Below are positions 30,186 through 40,248 of a stretch of 55,551 nucleotides of DNA, piece after piece. The position numbers and the translations under genes were made by a program. The notes beneath the pieces are model-generated. The model saw only the letters and a program-made list of their open reading frames with translations, had not been told where the DNA came from and made no database searches. This DNA comes from Drancourtella massiliensis. GTDB lineage: Bacteria; Bacillota; Clostridia; Lachnospirales; Lachnospiraceae. The stretch lies in assembly GCF_016900655.1 (NCBI RefSeq), contig NZ_JACJKH010000024.1, positions 1-55,551 of the forward strand. Reading direction: 5' to 3'. Position 1 is the first letter of the stretch, and every line of letters starts with the position of its first letter.

Positions 30186-31475
30186 ATGGAAGGTTTATTA
30201 TTGACACAGTCATCGGCTCCGATCGTCGGCCAGATTTCCTGGCTTCTGGGGCATCTGATGAACGGAATTTTCAGTGTGCTTAGTAATGTATTCCATATTG
30301 AAAATATTGGTCTTTGTATCATTATTTTTACAATCATTATCTATACACTGCTTCTTCCATTGACGTACAAACAGCAAAAGGCGTCAAAACTGACCGTTGT
30401 AATGAATCCGGAGCTTAGAAGGATTCAGAACAAATATAAGAACAAAAAAGACCAGGCATCGATGATGAAGATGCAGGAAGAAACCAAGATGGTCTATGAG
30501 AAATACGGAACTTCCATGATGGGAGGCTGTTCGCAGCTTTTGATCCAGCTGCCGATTCTGTGGGGTCTGTTTTATGTAATCCGTAATATCCCGGCTTATG
30601 TAGACGGAATCAAAGAAGTTTACATGCCGCTCGTAAATCAGCTTTTGTCCACCGAAGGCGGACAGGCGGCAATGGAGGCGCTTGGTAAGACGAATGCGAT
30701 TGCAATGGATCCGTCCAGATATAAATTCAGCCAGCCCAACGTTATGGTGGATGCGCTTTACAAATTTCAGGAAAGCAGCTGGGATACTCTGGCCGACAAA
30801 CTGCCGGATCTGGAGTCGCTGATCCGTTCTACTCAGGATAGTCTGACACATTTGAATTCTTTCCTCGGAATCAATATTGCGGAAACTCCACTGAATATTT
30901 TCATGAATTCGATTCAAACAGGAGCTGTTATAGCGGCAATCCTGGCTCTGTCTATTCCGATTATTTCGGGATTGACACAGTATATCAGTATGAAACTTTC
31001 ACCGACGGCAGCGCCGACAGAAAATGACAGCAGTGACAATTCCATGGTAAATTCCATGAATGCAACGATGAAGATCATGCCGTTATTTTCAGTGGTAATG
31101 TGTTTTACATTCCCTTCCGGTATCGGACTTTACTGGATCGCCAGTGCAGTAGTACGTATGATTCAGCAGCTTGCTATTAATAAATATCTTTCCAGGATAT
31201 CGATTGAAGAACTGATTGAGAAGAATCAGAAAAAAGCGGCGAAAAAGAGAGAAAAGAAGGGCACAAACGCACAGAAACTTTCTGAGATGGCTCAGGTTCA
31301 CGCAAGAAGCATTGAAGAGCCAAAACAGAAAAAGATGACAGAAAAAGAAAGAGAAGAAGCCTTACAAAGAGCGGCTGAGAAGAGCAAAAACGCAAAATCA
31401 GGAAGCCTCGCAGCGAAAGCAAATCTGGTAAGACAGTATAATGAAAGTAATCATAAAGACAGTCAAAAGAAGTAA
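30186..31475 (+). CDS. yidC: Membrane protein insertase YidC/Oxa1
   Basis: This 429-residue insertase has a first membrane helix around residues 35-60 and then a charged cytoplasmic helical hairpin (about 75-110, KLTVVMNPELRRIQNKYKNKK). Further helices lie near 115-140, 240-265, 295-320 and a last helix ends near 325. The C-terminal ~100 residues are strongly Lys/Glu-rich. No signal-peptide lipobox is seen, so it is not the lipoprotein form of Bacillus SpoIIIJ. GGAGG precedes the ATG. The jag gene follows by 24 bp. Confidence 0.95.
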   Translation: MEGLLLTQSSAPIVGQISWLLGHLMNGIFSVLSNVFHIENIGLCIIIFTIIIYTLLLPLTYKQQKASKLTVVMNPELRRIQNKYKNKKDQASMMKMQEETKMVYEKYGTSMMGGCSQLLIQLPILWGLFYVIRNIPAYVDGIKEVYMPLVNQLLSTEGGQAAMEALGKTNAIAMDPSRYKFSQPNVMVDALYKFQESSWDTLADKLPDLESLIRSTQDSLTHLNSFLGINIAETPLNIFMNSIQTGAVIAAILALSIPIISGLTQYISMKLSPTAAPTENDSSDNSMVNSMNATMKIMPLFSVVMCFTFPSGIGLYWIASAVVRMIQQLAINKYLSRISIEELIEKNQKKAAKKREKKGTNAQKLSEMAQVHARSIEEPKQKKMTEKEREEALQRAAEKSKNAKSGSLAAKANLVRQYNESNHKDSQKK

Positions 31476-31499
31476 GAGATGAAGAAAGAGGTTATCAGG

Positions 31500-32366
31500 A
31501 TGGGTGAAATTACAGTATCAGCAAAAACAGTGGATGATGCAATTACAGAAGCCCTGATCCAGCTTGGTGTTACAAGTGATATGCTGGAATACGATGTAAT
31601 TGAAAAAGGAAGCAGCGGTTTTCTTGGAATCGGAAGCAAACAGGCTGTCATCCGTGCATGGAAAAAGAAAACAGTAGAAAAAGAAGATGAATTAGAAGAG
31701 CTTAAAGAAGAAATCCAGGAGGTCATCTCTGAGGTAAAAGGCGAAGAAAAAGCAGTAAAACCGGAGATGAAATCCGAGGTAAAAGAGAAAAAACCGCGCA
31801 GAGAAAAGAAAGAGCGGAAAGAAAAAAGAGAAAAAGAAGCGGCTGAAGTGAAAGAAGTAAAAGAAACAAAGCCGGTTCAGGAGAGTAAAAAGCTCGCAAA
31901 AGTGCAGGATGAGACAATTGCAGCATGTGAGAAATTCCTCACAGACGTGCTTCACGCAATGGATATGGAAGTTAAAATTTCATCCCGTATTGATGAAGAG
32001 GGCGCCCTCGAAATCGTGATGGATGGAAAGAATATGGGAATCCTGATCGGTAAGAGAGGTCAGACACTGGATTCTCTTCAGTATCTTACAAACAGAGTAG
32101 CAAACAAGACACAGGATGGATATGTGAGAGTGAAGCTGGATACAGAAGACTACAGAAGAAGAAGAAAAGAAACTCTCGAAAATCTTGCGAAAAACATTGC
32201 CTACAAGGTAAAGAGAACGAAGAAACCGGTTGCTCTGGAACCGATGAATCCATACGAAAGAAGAATTATTCATTCTGCTCTTCAGGCAGACCGTTATGTG
32301 ACGACACACAGTGAAGGAGAAGAGCCTTACAGAAGAGTCGTAGTAACCTTAATCAGAAATAAGTAA
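31500..32366 (+). CDS. jag: Jag/KhpB RNA-binding protein
   Basis: This 288-residue protein has an N-terminal Jag_N domain (about 1-52, EITVSAKTVDDAITEAL), then a very long Lys/Glu-rich linker (about 55-130). A KH domain follows (GKRGQTLDSLQYLTNRVAN near 185) and a C-terminal R3H domain (PMNPYERRIIHSAL). Jag/KhpB binds RNA with KhpA and influences cell division and translation. The frame opens at 31479, but the Jag_N start at 31500 fits the family. The terminator at 32373-32418 follows. Confidence 0.94.
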   Translation: MGEITVSAKTVDDAITEALIQLGVTSDMLEYDVIEKGSSGFLGIGSKQAVIRAWKKKTVEKEDELEELKEEIQEVISEVKGEEKAVKPEMKSEVKEKKPRREKKERKEKREKEAAEVKEVKETKPVQESKKLAKVQDETIAACEKFLTDVLHAMDMEVKISSRIDEEGALEIVMDGKNMGILIGKRGQTLDSLQYLTNRVANKTQDGYVRVKLDTEDYRRRRKETLENLAKNIAYKVKRTKKPVALEPMNPYERRIIHSALQADRYVTTHSEGEEPYRRVVVTLIRNK

Positions 32367-32372
32367 AGATAG

Positions 32373-32418
32373 AAAAAGGGCTGATTTCCATGACAACAGG
32401 AGAATCTGCCCTTTTTGT
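32373..32418 (+). terminator. Terminator after jag
   Basis: AAAAAGGGC plus GATT (from 32373) pairs with AATC plus GCCCTTTTT (to 32416), then GTTTTTTG. Since mnmE starts 60 bp later, some read-through or a promoter within the hairpin region must feed mnmE. Confidence 0.75.
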
Positions 32419-32477
32419 TTTTTGAACAGGAAAATATTTCCAGTGCAGAATATGCAGGAACAAGAGAGGGTGCAGAC

Positions 32478-33851
32478 ATGATGAAAGTAACGGAGACAAT
32501 CGCAGCGATCTCGACAGCCATGTCGGATTCCGGAATCGGAATTGTAAGGATCAGCGGACCGGATGCATTTGAAATTGCAGACAGGATTTATAAAGGGAAG
32601 AAAACACTTTCCTCGCAGCCATCTCATACCGTACATTACGGGTGGATCAAGGACGGGGAAAATACGATAGATGAAGTGCTGGTGATGCTTATGAGAGGGC
32701 CGCACAGCTATACAGGAGAAGATACCGTGGAAATCGACTGCCACGGGGGAGTCTTTGTCGTCAGAAAAATACTGGAAACCGTACTGAAAAACGGCGCCAG
32801 AGCTGCTGAACCGGGTGAATTTACAAAGAGGGCTTTCCTGAACGGAAGGATGGATCTGTCGCAGGCAGAGGCGGTTATAGACGTCATTCATTCCAAAAAT
32901 GAGTATGCCCTGAAGAATTCAGTCAGTCAGTTGAAAGGAAGCGTACAACGCAAAATCAGCGCCATGAGGGAAGAAATTCTGTATCATACAGCCTACATTG
33001 AGTCTGCCCTGGATGATCCGGAGCATATTTCTCTGGACGGATACGGAGATACCCTTGTGGAAAAAGTAGAGGAATTGTTGAAAGAACTGAAAAAACTGAT
33101 CGATACTGCGGATAACGGCAGGATGATGCAGGAAGGAATCCGGACGGTGATCGTAGGAAAGCCAAATGCAGGGAAGTCCTCTCTTCTGAATGCGCTGGTA
33201 GGAGAAGAGCGGGCCATTGTGACGGAGATTGAGGGGACGACAAGGGATATTCTGGAAGAGCACATCCAGTTAAACGGAGTCAGCCTGAATATTATGGATA
33301 CGGCCGGAATCCGAAAGACAGAAGATGTGGTGGAAAAAATCGGCGTCGACCGGGCGAAAAATCAGGCAGAAGATGCGGATTTGATTATTTTTGTAGTTGA
33401 CTCATCGCGAAATCTGGATGAAAATGATTTTGAGATCATGGAGATGATCCAGGATAAGAACGTGATTGTTCTGTTGAATAAGTCGGATCTTGAGACAAAG
33501 GTGACAAAAGAAATGATCCAGGAACATCTGGATAAGCCGATGATTGAGATTTCAGCAAAGGAAGAAGAGGGAATCTACGAACTGGAACAGACCGTAAAGG
33601 AGATGTTTTTCCGGGGCGAGATTGCTTTTAATGATGAAGTCTATATTACGAATGTGAGGCAGAAAGAGGCTTTGGAACAGGCCTTTACAAGCCTGAAACA
33701 GGTAAAACGAAGTATCGAAGACGGCATGCCGGAGGATTTTTATACGATTGATCTGATGGATGCATACGAAGCACTTGGAAGTATTACGGGAGAAACGATA
33801 GGAGAGGATCTGGTTAATGAAATATTCAGTAAATTCTGTATGGGAAAATAA
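32478..33851 (+). CDS. mnmE: tRNA modification GTPase MnmE
   Basis: This 457-residue GTPase acts with MnmG to place the aminomethyl-type group on wobble U34 of certain tRNAs. It has the folate-binding N-terminal domain, G1 [12 protein letters not shown] near residue 222, G3 DTAG, G4 NKSD and the catalytic C-terminal CMGK. The ATG at 32478 follows GAGAGGG; the longer frame from 32415 begins inside the jag terminator. The mnmG start lies 35 bp inside its 3' end. Confidence 0.97.
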   Translation: MMKVTETIAAISTAMSDSGIGIVRISGPDAFEIADRIYKGKKTLSSQPSHTVHYGWIKDGENTIDEVLVMLMRGPHSYTGEDTVEIDCHGGVFVVRKILETVLKNGARAAEPGEFTKRAFLNGRMDLSQAEAVIDVIHSKNEYALKNSVSQLKGSVQRKISAMREEILYHTAYIESALDDPEHISLDGYGDTLVEKVEELLKELKKLIDTADNGRMMQEGIRTVIVGKPNAGKSSLLNALVGEERAIVTEIEGTTRDILEEHIQLNGVSLNIMDTAGIRKTEDVVEKIGVDRAKNQAEDADLIIFVVDSSRNLDENDFEIMEMIQDKNVIVLLNKSDLETKVTKEMIQEHLDKPMIEISAKEEEGIYELEQTVKEMFFRGEIAFNDEVYITNVRQKEALEQAFTSLKQVKRSIEDGMPEDFYTIDLMDAYEALGSITGETIGEDLVNEIFSKFCMGK

Positions 33852-35718
33852 AGACGTGTACGATGTTGCCGTAATCGGCGCCGGACATGCGGGCTGTGAG
33901 GCGGCCCTGGCGGCGGCAAGACTTGGGATGAGGACGATTGTCTTTACGGTCAGCATGGAAAGCGTGGCGATGATGCCGTGCAATCCGAATATCGGCGGAA
34001 CATCAAAGGGGCATCTGGTAAAAGAGGTGGATGCTCTCGGCGGAGAGATGGGAAAGGTCATCGACCGCACATTCATTCAGTCAAAAATGCTGAATCGTTC
34101 CAAGGGGCCTGCGGTTCATTCATTGAGAGCGCAGGCGGATAAACAGGAGTACAGCAAGGCCATGCGTATGGTGCTGGAAAACCAGCCGGGGCTGGATTTA
34201 AAGCAGGCGGAAGTGGTGGATATTCTCGTGGAAGACGGGAAAGTTACCGGAGTACAGATCATCTCCGGTGCCATATACCGCTGTAAGGCCGTAATCCTCT
34301 GTACAGGGACGTATTTGAAGGCAAGGTGTATTTATGGTGATGTCAGCATAGAAACCGGCCCAAACGGCCTTCAGGCATCCACATACCTGTCTGACTGCAT
34401 GAAGAAGCTCGGTGTATCAATGTACCGTTTTAAGACAGGAACTCCGGCGAGAATCGACCGCAGATCGATTGATTTTTCCAAGATGGAAGAGCAGAAGGGA
34501 GACGAAAGAATTACACCGTTTTCCTTTACAACAGATCCGGAATCGGTGCAGAGAGAGCAGATTTCCTGCTGGCTGACGTATACGAATGAAAAAACCCATG
34601 AAATCATCCGGAATAATCTGGACAGATCCCCTCTGTTTTCCGGCGCGATCGAGGGAACCGGACCGAGGTATTGTCCGTCTATCGAAGACAAGGTCGTAAA
34701 ATTCGCAGATAAAAACAGGCATCAGGTATTCATCGAACCGGAGGGAGAATATACGAATGAGATGTATATCGGCGGAATGTCCAGTTCCCTCCCGGAGGAT
34801 GTACAGTATGAGATGTACCGTTCTGTACCGGGGCTGGAGCATGCGAAGATTGTGAGAAATGCCTATGCGATTGAGTATGACTGTATCGATGCAAGACAGC
34901 TTTATCCGACGCTGGAATTTCGGAAGGTGGAAGGGCTCTACAGTGCCGGACAGTTTAACGGAAGCTCCGGATATGAGGAGGCTGCGGCACAGGGACTTGT
35001 AGCGGGCATCAATGCGGCGCAGAAGATCCTTGGCAGGGAACAGCTCATTCTGGACCGTTCCCAGGCTTATATCGGCGTTCTCATCGATGATCTGGTTACA
35101 AAAGAGAGCCATGAACCATACAGAATGATGACATCCAGGGCAGAATACCGCCTCCTGCTTCGCCAGGATAATGCGGACCAGAGACTGACGAAGATTGGAT
35201 ATGAAATCGGGCTGGTTTCAGAAGAACGGTATGAAAATCTCCTGGAAAAGGAAAAAATGATTACATCTGAGATAGAACGAGTAGAACATGTAAATGTAGG
35301 AACGAGTGAAAAAGTACAGAATCTGTTAATACAGTATGGAAGTACTCCGCTGAATTCCGGAGCAACCATTGCGGATCTGATCCGGAGACCGGAGCTTCAT
35401 TACAATATTCTGGCTCCAATTGATGAAAACAGGCCGCAGATTCCGGAAGAAGTGGCAGAGCAGGTTGATATTAATATTAAATATGACGGATATATCAAGC
35501 GGCAGATGCGGCAGGTGGAACAGTTCAAGAAGATGGAGAAAAAGAAAATACCGGAGGATATTGATTATAACGATGTGAAAAGCCTTCGGATTGAGGCAGT
35601 GCAGAAGCTGAGCGCGCAGCGTCCGGTATCCATCGGACAGGCATCCAGAATATCCGGGGTTTCACCGGCAGATATTTCCGTGCTGCTGGTCTATCTGGAG
35701 TCCATGAGACGGGCTTAA
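33817..35718 (+). CDS. mnmG: tRNA U34 carboxymethylaminomethyl synthesis protein MnmG
   Basis: This 633-residue FAD enzyme is the partner of MnmE. It has the FAD motif [19 protein letters not shown] at residues 19-37 and the [17 protein letters not shown] block. GidA signature regions [11 protein letters not shown] and [17 protein letters not shown] follow, then a C-terminal helical domain that binds MnmE. The start inside mnmE follows GGAGAGG and gives a 35-bp overlap, suggesting translational coupling. Confidence 0.97.
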   Translation: MKYSVNSVWENKDVYDVAVIGAGHAGCEAALAAARLGMRTIVFTVSMESVAMMPCNPNIGGTSKGHLVKEVDALGGEMGKVIDRTFIQSKMLNRSKGPAVHSLRAQADKQEYSKAMRMVLENQPGLDLKQAEVVDILVEDGKVTGVQIISGAIYRCKAVILCTGTYLKARCIYGDVSIETGPNGLQASTYLSDCMKKLGVSMYRFKTGTPARIDRRSIDFSKMEEQKGDERITPFSFTTDPESVQREQISCWLTYTNEKTHEIIRNNLDRSPLFSGAIEGTGPRYCPSIEDKVVKFADKNRHQVFIEPEGEYTNEMYIGGMSSSLPEDVQYEMYRSVPGLEHAKIVRNAYAIEYDCIDARQLYPTLEFRKVEGLYSAGQFNGSSGYEEAAAQGLVAGINAAQKILGREQLILDRSQAYIGVLIDDLVTKESHEPYRMMTSRAEYRLLLRQDNADQRLTKIGYEIGLVSEERYENLLEKEKMITSEIERVEHVNVGTSEKVQNLLIQYGSTPLNSGATIADLIRRPELHYNILAPIDENRPQIPEEVAEQVDINIKYDGYIKRQMRQVEQFKKMEKKKIPEDIDYNDVKSLRIEAVQKLSAQRPVSIGQASRISGVSPADISVLLVYLESMRRA

Positions 35719-35736
35719 CGGGAAAGGAGAAGAAGA

Positions 35737-36450
35737 GTGGATAAGGTGTTTGAAGCAAGATTAAAAGAGATCGGTCTTTCCCTGACGGACAGACAGTACG
35801 AACAGTTTGATCAGTATTATGATATTCTGGTGGAATGGAACAAGGTAATGAATCTCACCGGAATTACAGAATATGAGGAAGTGAATGAAAAGCATTTCCT
35901 GGACAGCCTTTCGATTGTCAAAAGCTGTGATATGACAAAGGTATCATCATTGATCGATGTGGGGACCGGAGCCGGATTTCCGGGAATTCCGCTTAAAATC
36001 GTCTTTCCGGAGATCAAAGTTGTGTTGCTGGATTCATTAAATAAAAGAATCCGTTTTCTGAATGAGGTAATTGCAAAGCTGGGACTTAACGGAATTGAAA
36101 CGATCCATGGAAGAGCAGAAGATTTCGCTAAAAAGGCGGATTATAGAGAAAAGTTTGACCTTTGTGTATCGCGCGCAGTGGCAAATCTGGCCACTTTATC
36201 GGAATATTGCCTTCCTTATGTAAAAGTTGGAGGCTATTTTGTACCGTATAAGTCGGAAGAAGTGGATGAAGAAGTAGAACAGGCACGCAATGCGGCAAAA
36301 ATTCTTGGAGGAACAATCGAAGAAGTGTATAAGTTCAAGCTGCAGGGAACCGAGATTGGCCGTTCATTCATTAAAATTAAGAAAATCAAATCTACGGCAA
36401 AGAGATATCCGAGAAAAACAGGCCTGCCTGCAAAAGAGCCATTACAGTAA
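35737..36450 (+). CDS. rsmG: 16S rRNA (guanine-527-N7)-methyltransferase RsmG
   Basis: This 237-residue SAM methyltransferase methylates G527 of 16S rRNA. Motif I is DVGTGAGFPGIPLK near residue 73, and the HGRAEDF and SRAVANLATL blocks follow. It starts with GTG at 35737 behind AAAGGAG. The C-terminal tail is basic (KRYPRKTGLPAKEP). It is followed by a perfect palindrome terminator that also contains a parS site. Confidence 0.96.
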   Translation: MDKVFEARLKEIGLSLTDRQYEQFDQYYDILVEWNKVMNLTGITEYEEVNEKHFLDSLSIVKSCDMTKVSSLIDVGTGAGFPGIPLKIVFPEIKVVLLDSLNKRIRFLNEVIAKLGLNGIETIHGRAEDFAKKADYREKFDLCVSRAVANLATLSEYCLPYVKVGGYFVPYKSEEVDEEVEQARNAAKILGGTIEEVYKFKLQGTEIGRSFIKIKKIKSTAKRYPRKTGLPAKEPLQ

Positions 36451-36451
36451 T

Positions 36452-36489
36452 AAAAAAATGAGTGTTTCACGTGAAACACTCATTTTTTT
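36452..36489. terminator. Perfect-palindrome terminator containing a parS site
   Basis: A 38-bp perfect inverted repeat with no loop, A7 on one side and T7 on the other, is centred on CACGTG. Its core TGTTTCACGTGAAACA (36463-36478) matches the ParB/Spo0J site. It can terminate rsmG and the converging hydrolase gene. Confidence 0.9.
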
Positions 36490-36491
36490 TG

Positions 36492-37442
36492 TTATTTTGG
36501 ATCAAGAAGGATCTCAACCTGTTCGCAAAATTCTTCCGGTTTTTCAATGTGAGGATAGGCTTTTGTCTCTCCCATGGAGACAATTTCGATTGACGGAAGG
36601 TATTTTTGATACTGGGATGCGTTCTCATTAAAGAGAGGATTCTCAGCACCGGTAATAATAAAGATACTGTGTGTGATCCTTGAAAGGAATGGTGCAAGGT
36701 TCACATTCGTATAGTTTCCGCGGATGCTTGCAAACAGGTATCTGGAATGCATATGATCCAGATGAGCAGACTCATAATAGGTATTGACCATAAGCTCATC
36801 GATCTGAGCAGGATCAAAGAATGCTTCTTCCGATTTTGCGGCAATCCGTCTCCGGCAGAACAAGATATTATAAAGGAAAGTGCCAAGCAGTGGCATATTG
36901 ATAAAGTGATATAATAATTTGCTACGCTTGGAAGGTATTTTAGCCAACTCATGCAGGCTCTGCGGATTAACGAAGATCATTTTATCAATTAGTTCCTGGC
37001 TGGAGGTTGCTGTCATTGCTACAAGAGGAGCAGAAGCGCCAGTGGCGATGACATCTACAGGTGCATGAACTACATGTTTCACGAAGTCAGAGATCATCTG
37101 TACATACAGAAAATTGGTATAGGTCAGGTTTGGCTTATCTGACTGACCACATCCGAGAAGATCTACCGTATAAACAGTATGCTCCCTGGAAAGTAAAGGA
37201 ACAATGTGAGACCACTCTACAGATGAACTTGCCGGAGCAAGATCGTGGAGCAGCAGCAAAGGCTTTCCAGTGCCGCATTTTCTATAATGAATCTTCCCAA
37301 AACGCCATTCATAATCAGATTCATTCTCTTTGTGAAGCAGATTATGCAGTGTAGAGAGATGATGAATCGTTCTGTTTATAATATGTATTGTAGCTGCACA
37401 TAAGGCAGTCAGGATAACAAAAGATCTTATTTTTTTCTTCAT
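36492..37442 (-). CDS. Membrane-anchored alpha/beta hydrolase
   Basis: This ~316-residue protein begins with an uncleaved membrane helix (KKKIRSFVILTALCAATIHI) followed by an alpha/beta-hydrolase domain. It shows GTGKPLLLLHDLAPASSS (oxyanion loop), DLLGCGQSDKP, and a nucleophile-elbow region ATGASAPLVAMTA where the nucleophile would be the Ser of GASAP. A late His is in AYPHIEKPEEF. The substrate is unknown. The frame opens with a TTG at 37454; the ATG at 37442 is preferred, though neither has a good ribosome site. It interrupts the usual direct rsmG-parA adjacency and is read against both. Confidence 0.75.
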   Translation of the reverse strand: MKKKIRSFVILTALCAATIHIINRTIHHLSTLHNLLHKENESDYEWRFGKIHYRKCGTGKPLLLLHDLAPASSSVEWSHIVPLLSREHTVYTVDLLGCGQSDKPNLTYTNFLYVQMISDFVKHVVHAPVDVIATGASAPLVAMTATSSQELIDKMIFVNPQSLHELAKIPSKRSKLLYHFINMPLLGTFLYNILFCRRRIAAKSEEAFFDPAQIDELMVNTYYESAHLDHMHSRYLFASIRGNYTNVNLAPFLSRITHSIFIITGAENPLFNENASQYQKYLPSIEIVSMGETKAYPHIEKPEEFCEQVEILLDPK

Positions 37443-37598
37443 AAATTCGGCCAACTTTCATAGTTATTCTTATGATATATTATACTACATTGGATAGAGC
37501 AAGAAAAGAAGTGAATGTATGAAATTTTCGACACGATTCTTGTTTTGGTTATTGCTCATCGAGAATTCAAGGCGCAGTGGTTTGGTGCAAAAAGAAAA

Positions 37599-37951
37599 TG
37601 TTTCACGTGAAACATCATGTGTTTGAGGGACGATTTTAGTTTGAAGATAAAGATCTGGTTTTGTTCCAAAATGTTCCACGTGAAACATCATGTGTTTGAG
37701 GGACGATTTTAGTTTGAAGATAAAGATCTGGTTTTGTTCCAAAATGTTCCACGTGAAACATTTTTGCCGAAATCGGAGCTGCACGGCTGAATTGACACGA
37801 GTTTCTTGATGTTCCACGTGAAACATGCTACTGAAAGTTGAGTTATAGAGCTGAATGGTCACGAAATTTTTTTGTTTCACGTGAAACATTTCACCGAAAT
37901 CTGAACCACATAGCCGAATCGTTACGAATTTTTCATGTTTCACATGAAACA
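37599..37951. other. parS: Cluster of six parS sites upstream of parA-parB
   Basis: Copies of TGTTYCACGTGAAACA lie at 37599-37614, 37672-37687, 37745-37760, 37810-37825 and 37873-37888. A variant with CACATG core lies at 37936-37951. ParB binds such sites, spreads, and recruits SMC to organise the origin region. A seventh site is in the rsmG terminator (36463-36478). No gene is supported between 37455 and 38014. Confidence 0.93.
37615..37760. repeat. Perfect 73-bp tandem duplication carrying parS
   Basis: Bases 37615-37687 and 37688-37760 are identical 73-bp units. Each ends with TGTTCCACGTGAAACA, so the duplication added one parS site. The absence of any difference suggests a recent event. 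Confidence 0.95.
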
Positions 37952-38014
37952 TTATATAGATTATAGAAATAAAAAATGTTATAATAAGGCTTATGAAAGA
38001 AAGGTGAAGTATAA

Positions 38015-38785
38015 ATGGGTAGAATAATTGCGGTTGCCAATCAGAAAGGCGGCGTCGGCAAGACGACAACAGCTATTAATTTATCCTCGTGTCTGGCGGC
38101 AAAAGGACAGAAAGTATTGGCGATTGACATGGACCCGCAGGGAAATATGACCAGCGGGCTGGGGGTAGAGAAAGATCAGGTGGAAAATACAGTCTATGAT
38201 CTGATCATTGGAAAAGCAGGAATTGAAGAGGTTCTGTGCAAAGAAGTGATTGAAAATCTGGACGTGCTTCCTACAAATATTGATTTGTCGGCCGCCGAAA
38301 TCGAAATGATTGGAGTAGAAAACAAAGAATATATCCTCAGAGATGAGGTGGCAAAGATAAGAGAAAATTATGATTATGTGATTATCGACTGCCCTCCGTC
38401 TTTGAATATGTTGACAATCAATGCGATGACGACAGCTGACAGTGTACTGGTTCCGATTCAGTGTGAATACTATGCTCTGGAGGGGTTAAGCCAGCTCATC
38501 CACACAATTGAACTTGTGCAGGAAAGATTGAATGAAAATCTGAAGATGGAAGGCGTCGTGTTCACAATGTATGATGCGAGAACAAATCTTTCACTTCAGG
38601 TAGTGGAAAATGTAAAAGATAACCTGGAACAGACGATCTACAAGACCATCATTCCGAGAAATATCAGACTTGCTGAGGCGCCAAGCTATGGTATGCCGAT
38701 TAATCTGTATGATCCAAAGTCAACCGGAGCAGAGAGTTATATGCTATTGGCAGATGAAGTGATTCATAAAGGAGAAGAAGAATGA
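38015..38785 (+). CDS. parA: Chromosome partitioning ATPase ParA/Soj
   Basis: This 256-residue ATPase has the deviant Walker A KGGVGKTT at residues 11-18, the IDMDPQGNMTSG motif and VIIDCPPSL. It binds DNA non-specifically and, with ParB, moves or organises the origin region and influences DnaA. It starts 5' of a ParB overlap (stop/start overlap of 4 bp). A -10 TATAAT lies at 37980-37985 right after the last parS variant, so ParB binding may affect its expression. Confidence 0.97.
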   Translation: MGRIIAVANQKGGVGKTTTAINLSSCLAAKGQKVLAIDMDPQGNMTSGLGVEKDQVENTVYDLIIGKAGIEEVLCKEVIENLDVLPTNIDLSAAEIEMIGVENKEYILRDEVAKIRENYDYVIIDCPPSLNMLTINAMTTADSVLVPIQCEYYALEGLSQLIHTIELVQERLNENLKMEGVVFTMYDARTNLSLQVVENVKDNLEQTIYKTIIPRNIRLAEAPSYGMPINLYDPKSTGAESYMLLADEVIHKGEEE

Positions 38786-39702
38786 CAGCGAAAAGAAGTG
38801 GATTAGGAAAAGGCCTTGGAAAGGGACTGGACAGTCTGATCCCGGATAACCGTTCGGCCAAAAAGAGTACGCCTGCAAAGGAAAAAACAGAAGAAGTGGT
38901 ATCAACTGGAGAGAAACTGGTGAAAATCAATATGATTGAACCAAACAGAGAACAGCCGAGAAGAAATTTTGAGGAAGATTCCCTTCTGGAACTTGCAGAG
39001 TCGATCAAGCAGTTTGGAGTGCTGCAGCCGCTTCTTGTACAGAAAAAGGACGGATATTATGAAATTATCGCCGGAGAACGGAGATGGAGGGCAGCTAAGC
39101 TGGCCGGAGTCAAGGAAGTGCCAGTGATTATAAGAGAATATTCAAAACAGGAAGTCGTTGAGATTGCTCTGATCGAAAACATTCAGAGAGAAAACCTGAA
39201 TCCAGTAGAAGAAGCACAGGCATATAAAAGACTGATGGAAGAGTTTTCCATGAAGCAGGATGAAATCGCGGAGCGTGTTGGAAAGAGCAGAACAGCAGTA
39301 ACGAATTCGATCCGTCTCCTGAAGCTGGATGAAAGAGTACAGCAGATGCTGATTGACGATATGATTTCAAGTGGACATGCAAGGGCACTTCTTGCTTTGG
39401 AAGATAAGGAAGAACAGTATGCGGCTGCAACTCAGGTTTTTGATGAAAAACTGAGTGTAAGAGAGACAGAAAAGCTGATCCGTGAATGGAATAAACCAAA
39501 ACCGGAGAAAAAGAAAGTAAAAAAGGAAAATGATTTTATTTACCATGATCTGGAGGAAAAAATGAAAGGAATCATGGGAACGAAAGTCAGCGTCAACAGA
39601 AAGGCAAATGGCAAAGGAAAAATAGAAATAGAGTATTATTCTGACGAAGAACTGGAAAGACTGTTTGAGATGATCATGAGTATTAGAGAGGAAGTCAGAT
39701 AA
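38782..39702 (+). CDS. parB: Chromosome partitioning protein ParB/Spo0J
   Basis: This 306-residue protein binds parS and acts as a CTP-dependent clamp. The CTPase/ParB domain contains PREQPRRNFEE-like text (EPNREQPRRNFEE) and the GERRWRAAKLAG box. The ENIQRENLNPVEEA block and the HTH GKSRTAVTNSIRLLKL follow, with a C-terminal dimerisation domain. Target sites are abundant immediately upstream of parA. It overlaps parA by 4 bp and precedes DUF4446 by 1 bp. Confidence 0.97.
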   Translation: MTAKRSGLGKGLGKGLDSLIPDNRSAKKSTPAKEKTEEVVSTGEKLVKINMIEPNREQPRRNFEEDSLLELAESIKQFGVLQPLLVQKKDGYYEIIAGERRWRAAKLAGVKEVPVIIREYSKQEVVEIALIENIQRENLNPVEEAQAYKRLMEEFSMKQDEIAERVGKSRTAVTNSIRLLKLDERVQQMLIDDMISSGHARALLALEDKEEQYAAATQVFDEKLSVRETEKLIREWNKPKPEKKKVKKENDFIYHDLEEKMKGIMGTKVSVNRKANGKGKIEIEYYSDEELERLFEMIMSIREEVR

Positions 39703-39703
39703 G

Positions 39704-40231
39704 ATGCAGAGTAAAATTCTGGAATCGATAGGTATTGATCCGGCATATATTCTGATTGTCATGTTTCTGATTCTGATTATACTGGGAGCTTTTCTTGTGA
39801 GTCTCAACATGAAGTATAATCGACTGAAAAGAAGCTATTCCCGGTTTATGCGAGGAAGCGACGGGAAGACGCTGGAAGATAATATCCGGCGTCACCTGGA
39901 AGAAATGGAGAGGATTGAAGAACTTTCCGGACAGAATCAGATGGAACTGCGGTCATTAAAAGAAAAAATCAGTGGAAGTATTCAGAAAACGGGACTGGTG
40001 CAGTACGATGCTTTTAATGAAATGGGCGGGAAATTGAGCTTTGCGTTTACGATACTGGATGGAGAAGACAATGGCTGGATCTTAAATGCCATGCACAGCA
40101 GAGAAGGATGTTACATTTATATAAAAGAAATTGTGAACGGAGAATGTCACACAGAACTTGCCGAGGAAGAGGCGGAATCACTGGAACAGGCTATGTATGG
40201 TGATTCAGAGGAACTGGCAGGAATAGAATAA
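39704..40231 (+). CDS. DUF4446 family membrane-anchored protein
   Basis: This 175-residue protein has one N-terminal membrane helix (about residues 11-33), a coiled-coil-prone stretch (about 40-95, with TLEDNIRRHLEEMERIEELSG) and a soluble domain. That domain carries TGLVQYDAFNEMGGKLSFAFTILD, the recognised core of DUF4446. Its function is unknown. It is routinely found next to parB and serS in Clostridia. Only 1 bp separates it from parB, so it is co-transcribed and may act with chromosome segregation at the membrane. Confidence 0.85.
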   Translation: MQSKILESIGIDPAYILIVMFLILIILGAFLVSLNMKYNRLKRSYSRFMRGSDGKTLEDNIRRHLEEMERIEELSGQNQMELRSLKEKISGSIQKTGLVQYDAFNEMGGKLSFAFTILDGEDNGWILNAMHSREGCYIYIKEIVNGECHTELAEEEAESLEQAMYGDSEELAGIE

Positions 40232-40248
40232 GGAAGGAAGAGTTTAAA

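Noticed and set aside
37599-37951. Possible CRISPR array from the regularly repeated 16-bp element
   Set aside because: The repeats are palindromic ParB sites, spacings are irregular apart from a single duplication, and no cas genes are present.
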